From Heterobilharzia americana (Eukaryota > Platyhelminthes > Trematoda > Strigeidida > Schistosomatidae): a stretch of DNA of 64,000 nucleotides. Position numbers and translations under genes: made by a program. Below are positions 55,869 to 64,000 of the stretch, piece after piece. A model generated the notes under the pieces. That model worked only from the letters and a program-made list of their open reading frames with translations, did no database searches and was not told the DNA's origin. The stretch is from assembly GCA_944470555.2 (NCBI GenBank), contig OX104130.1, positions 44,363,491-44,427,490 on the forward strand. The letters run 5' to 3'. Position 1 is the stretch's first letter; the number at the start of each line of letters is the position of its first letter.

Positions 55869-56279
55869 GTGAGTTTTGGTGAGAAAGATTGAGTTTTCCA
55901 TTGAAGTACATTTCACACATGTACTGTTTCATTTTTTGTGAATGAGAAATTAACTTAACTAGCTTTTTACAAATCTAGTAACACATCCTTCAAACCATTA
56001 ACTTGAACCGCAGAAAACTAGTCCATGTCATCTTTCTCGACTTAACAGCTTCCGCACAAATTCCTACTCCATAAGGTCGCATTAACAGGTATAAACGAAC
56101 CTCTGCTTTGATCCAACGCGCATCCAGAAGGCTCAGTCCTACTCAAAAGTGAACAGTACATGATCCATGTGAAGGCCATTGATATCGAGGTTATCCCAGG
56201 GAGCAATCCTGGGGTAACTTCTGTTCCTGTTGTTCACCAGTGATCTCCCATGCAAAAACTGTTGTTTGAGCATAGGAGG
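55869..56279 (+). other. RhoGAP intron 1, start
   Basis: This is intron sequence after the GTGAGT donor. Its right part is probably the 3' untranslated region of the minus-strand CR1 element; the element's 3' end cannot be placed. Confidence 0.5.
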
Positions 56280-59200
56280 CTTAAAGCCTATAATAATTCT
56301 TTTTCAGTAGATATCTGTCCTTGTCCAGTCCTCTTTTGAACGAGTCAACTGATGCTGCGGACACCGCTTCTAGTAGTTGGTTCCAGTTGATTACTTGGCG
56401 TGAGAACCAGTACTCTACGGGGACTACGTTCGTCCTTTGGTGGGTATTCTCCTGTTATGTCCTCTGATGTATACCGACCTAGCGGAAAGGAGTACAGAAG
56501 ATAGACCAGGTTCAAAGTTATTTCTTAAAATCCAGTATAGCATGACTAGATCTCCCCTCTGTCTACGACAGCATAAAGGGAAGAGGTTCAGCTCCTTAAG
56601 TCGATCTTCGTAGGTCAGGCTGACAATCGTAGGGATCATACGAGTGGCTTCCCTCTGAACTCTTTCCAAAAGGTGTGTCACCTTTCGGACAAGGATTTGC
56701 CTCCTGTATACAGTTTTCTAGTTTAGATCTAAGGGTGTGTATAAGATGGTGAACATATCACCACATTTTTGTAAACGATCTGAGCAATGTCCAGTGTCCT
56801 AAACCCTAGGCTGCAATCAACCAACAGTGTACTGTGGTCTTCAAATCGTAACTGTGACTCCGAGGTCATTGTGGGTCATTACTGAGGACAGAGGAGTCCC
56901 ACCAATATTGTAGGTGTCATCTGTGTGCCCATGTGCATGACCACACATTCACCGGTGTTAATAAGCACCAACCACTTCTCTGATCACGTAGAGATGTTTA
57001 GGTCTGTCTGAAGTACATATCCTCGTCATCTCCTAATTACCCGCCAGACTTTTACATCATCAGGGTAGAGAACCGTAAAGGATTTCGTAATATTCGGAAG
57101 CTCATTTATGTATAGGATGACTAGCAAGGGATCCAGGACTGTGCCTTGCGGCACTTCACTCTCTACCGACTTCCAAGAGGAGGGTTGGGAATTGATCCTT
57201 ACTTCTTGTGTCCTGCTCACGAGAAACTCTCTGATTCAAACAAATAGATTGCCACTGAGTCGGAAACCATCCACTTACCCGAGCAACCGTGAATGAGGTA
57301 CCTTGTCGAACACCTTACTAAAGTCTATGAAAATGACATCTACAGGTATCATCCTTAGACTTGACTCAACTTTCTCTGAACGAGAAGATTCGCCAAGCAA
57401 GAGACTTCTGCGAATGCTTTCTTGATTACTCTTTCTAGAACTTTAACCACATTACCAGTCAAATATCGGTCTGTAATTTGATGGGTGCTGCTTAGAACCT
57501 GCTTTGTAGGTATGACTATGGCGTCCTTCTACTCATAGGGATGTGCCTTTACTGAGAGACACTAAATATAGTAGTCAAAAGGCCAGCTAGATAGAGTCCG
57601 AGTTCTCTGAGCGGTCTTGCGTGCAGTTCATCTGGTCCTGTTAACTTTTCTACATTGAGAGTACTTAATATCCGAAATGCATCATTGTGATCGATATTCA
57701 CAGAGTTTATTCTGTTAGATGTCAATGCCTCTACTGTTGAATTAGTGCCCACATAAGGTTCGTATGTAACGACCTCAGCAAAATATCCAGCCATAGCTTC
57801 TGCTTTTCTGTATCGTCTTTAATTAAACAGTCAGTTTCTGTTCTTTTGGTTAGGATGGGTGTACCGCGATACGTCTTATTCTTATAGTTCCCATAAGAAA
57901 ATACCTCTTCGGATGTTGCAGTGCAGCCTGAACAAGATGTGTTTCACAGCATGTTCGAGACCAACGAATAGCAGCAATACATTTATTTCAAGCTTCTTTG
58001 CAATGCTTCATTACGTTGTAAGTATCAACACTTTCTTGTGTTTTGAAGCAAGATTCCGATTTCGTGGTTTAACAACGGAGGACAATTTTTCCGTCCCTTT
58101 GGGACAGTCCATGGAAGGAATGATTGAGTCACTCGTACACATAAACGTTTGAATGAGCACCATGCGACCTCAACTGAGGCTTCTGGAATGCCTGTCCAGT
58201 CCTCCGAAGAGGTTGTCATACCCGCTTTCCATACATTGGACCTCGCTGGGGCATTGGTCTGGTACAAGATGACTGCCGTGAATCTGATGGTGATCTCTTT
58301 TACCAAGGGACACTAGGTGTAGGGTGAAGCACATATCACCCGTGTGCGAGAATACTAATTCAAAAACTGATGAAGCATGTTGATGATCGTATCTGATTGC
58401 TGCCCCCAATATGCTGTATAAGGACCAAAGAAATTAGTGTCTTTACGAGCCTGTAATCAACCAAGTTACGTGATGCTTCTGTTGTTAGTCTATCCTAGTC
58501 AACTGATCGTGTGTTGAAGTCTCCTACAACTAGGCATCAGGAGTTATCTATCTAGAGGGTCAGCTTATTCAGGAGGAAGTCTTCTGCCTCACTTTCAGGG
58601 CTTCGATATACTGAGATTAGGTTAACATGTCCCTCGCATTAGTCGGCAGCGTAACATTTCGCATGTTCCACCTTCATGCGCAACCGTTCCTATGACTCTT
58701 ACAGTCAATGTATTCTTAACGTAATGATACCGCCGCCTCTGTGTGCTAATCTATGACTTCTAAAAGGAACGAATCCCGATAAATGTTTTTCACTGTCACT
58801 GATCTCAGAAGAGAGCCAAGTTTCTGTGATAGAAATGTCACGACTTTCTATGCTTATTACATTATTAATCTTAGACCACTTGTTTAGGAGGCTACATGTA
58901 TTTGTGTACAAGGTGATAAGACCACATAAGTGGGTTTTCGCCCTATCCATAAGGGCTTCGACATCATTTGTTGCCGAAACTTAAGTACACGAATACTCGC
59001 CATCTTTAGTTTTTTCTCTGCTGATGCCAATCTTGAGTTCTGCTTCTAATTTTTGATTCGACCAACAAGAGGCAAATCCTTATGCACGAACATTCCAATT
59101 CCTTCAAGTTTGAGCGTCCTTCAGAACCTGATCCCTCTCCTCTGTTGATTTGAACATGACTTTAAGTAGCGGAAACCTGTTTTCGGTAGGGACTATCTTT

Positions 59201-60131
59201 CTTTCCCACCCTACACATCTTGAGTAGGATATTTCCTAATGTTTTCCGGTAAAAGCTTGTTTGCCAATCTTTGTACATTACCAGTGTCATATTCGAAACG
59301 GTTACGTGGTTGTGGCTCTCTTTCTTCCGCTCTTGAAGATTACAGACCTTTCATGGAGCTCTGCTTCATCTTTACTTTGTAGAGTGATGACAATTGGTTC
59401 TATGACCGTTAGTAGGTTTTTGGCATGTTGTTTAGTCTTAATTACTTGCTGTTTCTCAGAGTCGGATATAAAAGGCTGACTATAAAACCTAGTTCAGTGA
59501 CCTTGACGCTAACAGCCTTGGAACTGATCTTCATCCCTTTGTGTGCAATTGTCGTCACTAATCGGGTGGCCGGACTGGGTAGGACTTGCGGCCTGGATAG
59601 CTCCTTGGTTGGCACTGAGTGTACTCCACTCCACTCTCTTTATCGGAAGTTGACCTAATCTTACGGTCGGTAGTTTTCAGACTGGGTCTACCAGCTGTAG
59701 GGATGCGAGAACCCGAATATACTCGCTTCACCCAACTTTGTGCAGCATTTCCCAAGTTACCGTCAACAAACCTCGTGGTTACTCTACGCGCCCGAATTTC
59801 AGTTTGTCGTGAGAAAATCTTAAAATTCTCCGCAGTAATCTGTGTGTTGACGGATGCTGTGTCATTATCCCTATTACAGTTTATGACTTTCCCTTCGGAC
59901 TCCAGCTTCTTCGTGATAGTATTTAGAAGTCCTTTCACTTCAGCCGGTTCGCAAATATATGAGCAGCACGATATGCAAAGCCAGACACTCCCTGCAGTGT
60001 AATGTGCTGGGGGCGTAAGGCTTGTGCAATTATCGTGATACTAACTCTTATATTCGGAACACTGCACACCAGAAGCCACTAGGAAGTGGCATCCCGCCCT
60101 ACCACAAGCACTTTTCCGACACTTTTTGTTG
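56280..60131 (-). mobile_element. CR1-like (SR1/Perere-type) retrotransposon, near full length, broken
   Basis: Read on the minus strand: ORF1 opens with MVNKKCRKSACGRAGC at 60131, forming a PHD-finger-like Cys/His array (CxxxxC, VQC, YHDNC, WLCISC) to about 59980, followed by a charged region. The endonuclease has LYTNTCSLLNKWSKINNVIS (58905-58846), SITETWLSS and AHRGGGI near 58735. RT follows with LNVEKLTGPDELHARPL (57657-57607), VPQGTVLDPLLVILYINELP (57154-57095) and the catalytic box LYPDDVKVWR (57070-57041). The C-terminal part has LLERVQREATRMIP (56672-56631), YEDRLKELNLFPL, and WNQLLEAVSAASVDSFKRGL, with its stop at 56280. Several stops and frameshifts disable it. It lies in the RhoGAP intron, antisense to that gene. 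Confidence 0.88.
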
Positions 60132-60389
60132 ACCATCTTGCAGAGACTGGAGACAAACTTGAAAAGACGCATTAAAAAACAAAAAGCTATGAGAAAACCT
60201 TACAAAGTGTATCAGGAGAAAACTGCTTGCGCTGGAATAAAACAATTTCTTCAAACCAGGGGATAATTATAAGAAATTCAACCAGAAAAGTTTTCATTTC
60301 ACTTTAGTCGAAGATTATTTTAGTTAAGGCAAAAGTACAATAGGCTCTGGTTTACAAGAATCTAATTAAACGTCGAAAAGTCACTCCCT
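60132..60389. other. Intron DNA between two CR1 elements
   Basis: This may include the 5' leader of the minus-strand CR1 element. No other feature was recognised. Confidence 0.4.
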
Positions 60390-60503
60390 TTTCAAAAGCG
60401 CGCAAAACGAATTGTATCCAGGGTGGATATCGTTTATACTTCCTGCGCAAGCAGCTTGATGCTCTTACTCCAGAACTATTTCTAACAGTTTTCAAATCCT
60501 ATG
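60390..60503 (+). mobile_element. CR1-like fragment, left half, split by RTE copy 3
   Basis: The plus frame reads KTNCIQGGYRLYFLRKQLD, then ALTPELFLTVFKSY, matching the segment RRQLGALAPELFLKLYKIYI of the other CR1 relic at 53576-53635. It stops at 60503, where the RTE begins, and resumes at 63980. Confidence 0.78.
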
Positions 60504-63500
60504 GTAACGAGTTCACTAGTTACTAGCCGGTCCTTAGCCCGGATGAACAGGGAAGGTTGGGAAGAGGGGTATCAACCCTACTCCGGAAAACCAATTCAGT
60601 CGCTAAAGAAACTTCAAAACACAAAGAAGATATAAAAAATAAAATTGAACTTATTCCTCGGTGGAATCGGAGAGGCGAAACGACGCCAGTTGGTGAAAGC
60701 CTTTGGGAAGTAAAAAGAATGGAAGTGGACTCTCTCAACTGTCAACTGGAGATTCAGTAATCTACTTCAATATTGTCACCCAGACGACAACCACAAGCAC
60801 ACTGAAATTTGGAGTGGCTATCATAATGTCCCCAACAGCGTCGAAGGCTCTCATGCAGTGGGAACGAATCTGCTCCTGCAGGATCCGGATCATGACAGCA
60901 AGATGGATTCAACTCAAAAGGAAGGGAAGTCACAATCATACAATGCTACACTACTCATCTACAAATAATGTAGATGAAGAGAAGAAGGAGGAATTCTACA
61001 GACAACTGCGATCAGCACTGGACAAGACTCCACTTGGTGATGGTGACATCGAAATTCTAATGGGTGGGTTGACATGAATGCGAAACTAGTAGTGGACGAT
61101 ACAGGAAGAGAAGCAATCATGGGTGGAGAGGCACTCGGTAAGGCGATGAATGAGAATGGAGAACTGTTTGCAGATTTCTGCGCATTCAACGATTTGGTGA
61201 TTGGAGGCAGTGTGTGCAAATACAAGGATATTCACAAAGCGACATGGACTTCACCAGATGGACACACTACACTGAAAACCAGATTGACTTCATGTGAATG
61301 TGAAGAAAGTGGAGGCGCAGCCAGCCAACTGGACACAAGATCAGATCACGAAGAGGAGCAGATGTAGGTTGACACCACTCACTATCTAGTGCAAGGAAAC
61401 TGCATTCAAAATGAAGTTGGTAGCTTTCAAAGAAGTTGGTGATAGACGACAGTTGAAGTTGAACACCCAGAACGGAAACTGAAGGACGAAACTACAAAGA
61501 GTATCCTCACGTCAGTCAGCCATCAGGACAAAATGGGAGACATTGAGTAACATCCCTGAAGGAACCTGAGTGGGAGAACACTGGAACTCTTTGAAAGCTG
61601 TGTGGAAAGAAGCCTGCATTACCGTATTAGGAAGGAAGAAAAAACAAGACAGGGAATGGATCTCGACGGATACATGGAGGCTGACAGAGCAGGGAGAGGA
61701 AGAGATGAAGCAGAAGATAAACCAGTGCAGTGCAAGGATGAACGAAAAAAAGAGGAACTGAACGCGACCTACAAAACACTACACTGGACAAAGAAGTGAA
61801 GAAGAGTTCGCGGAAATACAAAAGACACTTCTACGACACACTGGCAAGTGAAGCAGAACAGGTTGCAGGTAGAAGTGACAGAGACCTGACAACACTATAT
61901 CAAATAACCAGGTTACTATCTGGTAGGGAAGAGATCAACACAGATGAAACCAATGAAAGATAGTGAGGGAAACCTATTTAGCAAAGAGGAGAAATAAGGG
62001 AAACGATGGGTCGGCCACTTCAAAAAACTCTTAGATCGACCACCACCTGCAACTCGTCCGGAAATACCGCCAGCAGCTCAACTACAGAATTACCAGTGAA
62101 CACAAGCTCTACGACGAAAGCAGAAGTTAAGTGCTGAACGCCATAAAGTTGCTGAGATGCAGGAAAGCAGCAGGACCAGATGGAATTCCTCCAGCAGCAC
62201 TGAAAACAGAGGCAGAGACAACAGTGAACTTGCTCACACCACTATTGCAGTAGGTGTGGAAGGAAGGAAAGATTCCATATTGGATTTGTTTATTTGATTT
62301 ATAACACAATGATCTAGTATTATTTACTTGATGACGTTTCGAGCATAAATTATTGCTCATAATCATATCAATCATATCAATATGATATGATTATGAGCAA
62401 TAATTTATGCTCGAAACGTCATCAAGTAAATAATACTAGATCATTGTGTCATAAATCGAATAAACTAACCTAATATGGAATCGAATTCTACTACAGTGCC
62501 CAAATTTTACACCTATACTAAGGAAAGAAAGACACCTGCAGATTGGAAGAAGGACTACCTTGTCAAACTCCCAAAGAAGGGCGACATAAGTCTTTGCAAG
62601 AACTGAAGTGGAATCATGCTGCTGTCAACCCCAAGCAAAATATTTAGCCACATCATCCTGGAGAAACTAAAAAAGGCACTGGATTCAAAATTACGATTAA
62701 AACAGGCTGGCTGGCTATCTGGATTCAGGAAGAACAAATCATGTGCGGATCAAATTCCAAGGCTACACTACGCATCATCATAGAACAGAGTATAGAATGG
62801 CAATCAACTGTCTACCTCAATTTCATCGACTTTGAAAAGGCCTTCGACAGCGTCGACTGAGAAGTAATTTGTCAGGCAGCTGCTTCAACACTACGGAGTG
62901 CCACTGGTCTTTATCAACCCTCATTCAACAGCTATACGAAGACGCCACATTCTGAGTGATCCACTATGGAAAGCTTAGTGACGTCTTCGAAGTGAAGACA
63001 GGAGTAAGACAAGGTTGCCGTCTACTGTCACCCATGATCTTCCTGATTATGGTCGACTGGATCATGCAGCAAACAGTGAGGAGCGTAAAGATTGGTATAC
63101 GCTGTTTGACTGATGAGAAGAACCTAAAGGATTTAAATTTCGCCCATGATGATGATTTATGTCTAATGTCGCACAAACTCGAAGATCTACAGGCGAAGAC
63201 CAACAAGTTGGCAGAAGAAGCGAGGATGAGAAGATGGGACTTTAAGGGAAAGTTGAGAAATCAGAGGTAATGAAGATACCCAACCAACAACGACAAGCAC
63301 CGATCACTATCAACAGTAGAAGACTAAAGGAAGTAGTCTCTTTGGCCTACTTTTCAACACCGTTTCAACTACAGTTGGCACAGATGAGGATGTCAAAGCC
63401 GGGATCGGAAAAGCAAGACAGGCCTTCCTTCATTAATCCTAAACCAGTGTGGAGATCTACTGCACTGTACTCAACACAAAGAACAAGATCCAGATTTTCA

Positions 63501-63979
63501 ACACTAACGTCAGTCCACTGAGTGCTTCTGTATAGTTGAGAGACTTGGCGCGTTACGAAAAGTATTTCCAACAAACTACAGACGTTCATCAATAGCTGCC
63601 TACGCTTGCTCAATACTGAAGACCAGATGGCCAGAATAATAAGAAAAAGCAACAAGGAACTCTGGCTGGTGACGAACCAACCAAGAACCCATCACCCAAC
63701 AAATATGCAGAAGGAAGTGGAGATGGACTGGACATATACTGAGAAGACTATTTAGGGACATCACACACCAGACCAGGCCATCGAGTAGAATCCAAATGGG
63801 AAACGATGAGTTGGGTGCCCGAGGGTGACATGGAGGGGATCATATAAGGAAGAACTGAAAGCTTGTGGTCAGTCGTGGAGCGAGATTCAAAAGAGTGCAG
63901 ACAAGAGAGTGCAATGGAGACGTGCTAATGAAGCCCTATGTTCCACTAGGAACCTAAGGGACAAGTAATAATGATAATG
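60504..63979 (+). mobile_element. RTE-like (SR2-type) retrotransposon, copy 3, near full length, broken
   Basis: The 5' leader matches copy 2. The endonuclease is decayed (VCKYKDIHKATWTSPDGHTT near 61212-61271 is still readable). RT motifs: KLLRCRKAAGPDGIPPAAL (62147-62203), PKKGDISLCKN (62570-62602), FIDFEKAFDSVD (62824-62859), GVRQGCRLLSPMIFLIMVDW (63001-63060) and the box NFAHDDDLCLMSH (about 63136-63174), where canonical elements have FADD. The tail ends at (AAT)n-like 63966-63979. A 212-bp palindrome plus about 40 bp is inserted at 62271. It sits inside an older CR1 fragment. Confidence 0.93.
62271..62482. repeat. 212-bp near-perfect palindrome inserted in RTE copy 3
   Basis: Arms 62271-62370 and 62383-62482 are inverted copies with five mismatches in 100 positions and no indel, around a 12-nt centre. 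The inner 60 positions are identical. The inner arm contains ATTATGAGCAATAATTTATG then CTCGAAACGTCATCAAGT, also found once beside the Penelope fragment at 29679-29727. It interrupts the RTE between GGAAGGAAAG and GACACCTGCAGATTGG, and about 40 bp of further non-RTE sequence follows (62483-62525). Confidence 0.93.
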
Positions 63980-64000
63980 TTCTGCCGCATCTGGAAATCC
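63980..64000 (+). mobile_element. CR1-like fragment, right half (cut by window end)
   Basis: TTCTGCCGCATCTGGAAAT continues the codon left open at 60503: joined, the frame reads FKSYVLPHLE, as expected for CR1 (KxYVRPHLEY). It runs out of the window. Confidence 0.7.

Noticed and set aside
62386..62424. Hammerhead ribozyme in the palindrome arm
   Set aside because: GAGCA/TGCTC stem followed by GAAACGTC looks like half a hammerhead, but no CUGANGA precedes the stem and stem I does not pair.

Overview
The window looks like nuclear DNA of a blood fluke (genus Schistosoma or a close schistosomatid). The evidence is AT-rich DNA with long (AT)n tracts, genes split by very short 5' introns and very long 3' introns, RTE-like (SR2-type) and CR1-like (SR1/Perere-type) non-LTR retrotransposons, GIY-YIG fragments of Penelope-like elements, and short retroposons with hammerhead-ribozyme-like cores of the schistosome alpha-repeat type. 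The exact species cannot be fixed from the sequence alone.

Three host genes are present. (1) On the + strand, positions 468-1628 hold the last coding exon of an ETS-domain transcription factor of the PEA3 (ETV1/4/5) group. (2) On the - strand, a complete M8 metallopeptidase gene (leishmanolysin/invadolysin family) runs from its ATG at 47669 to its stop at 10678. I assembled 14 exons by hand. All splice phases agree and give about 643 residues with a signal peptide, HEILH zinc site, third His, Met-turn and cysteine-rich C-terminus. (3) On the + strand, 55030-55868 is the first coding exon of a p190-type RhoGAP, carrying its N-terminal GTPase-like domain; the rest of that gene lies beyond the window.

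Most other recognisable sequence is transposon-derived. An RTE copy (8417-10447, -) sits 230 bp past the M8 stop codon, and an almost identical RTE copy (30445-33763, +) lies inverted in the 16.7-kb intron 7 of the same gene. M8 introns 5, 7 and 12 also carry SINE-like hammerhead repeats, two Penelope fragments and two relics of another non-LTR family. Between M8 and RhoGAP are a short RTE tail (50618-51192) and a decayed CR1-like element (51790-54085). The RhoGAP intron holds a nearly full-length but broken CR1-like element (56280-60131, -). It also holds an RTE copy (60504-63979, +) that split an older CR1 fragment and was itself hit by a 212-bp palindromic insert.

The observations most worth following are: the near-identical inverted RTE pair spanning seven exons of the peptidase gene; a second RTE pair that is identical only over its broken 3' tail; a hammerhead motif that is intact except at catalytic G8; the palindrome and its match beside a Penelope fragment; and the micro-introns of the peptidase gene, one largely made of a TA repeat. 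I did not find a wholly new gene system.
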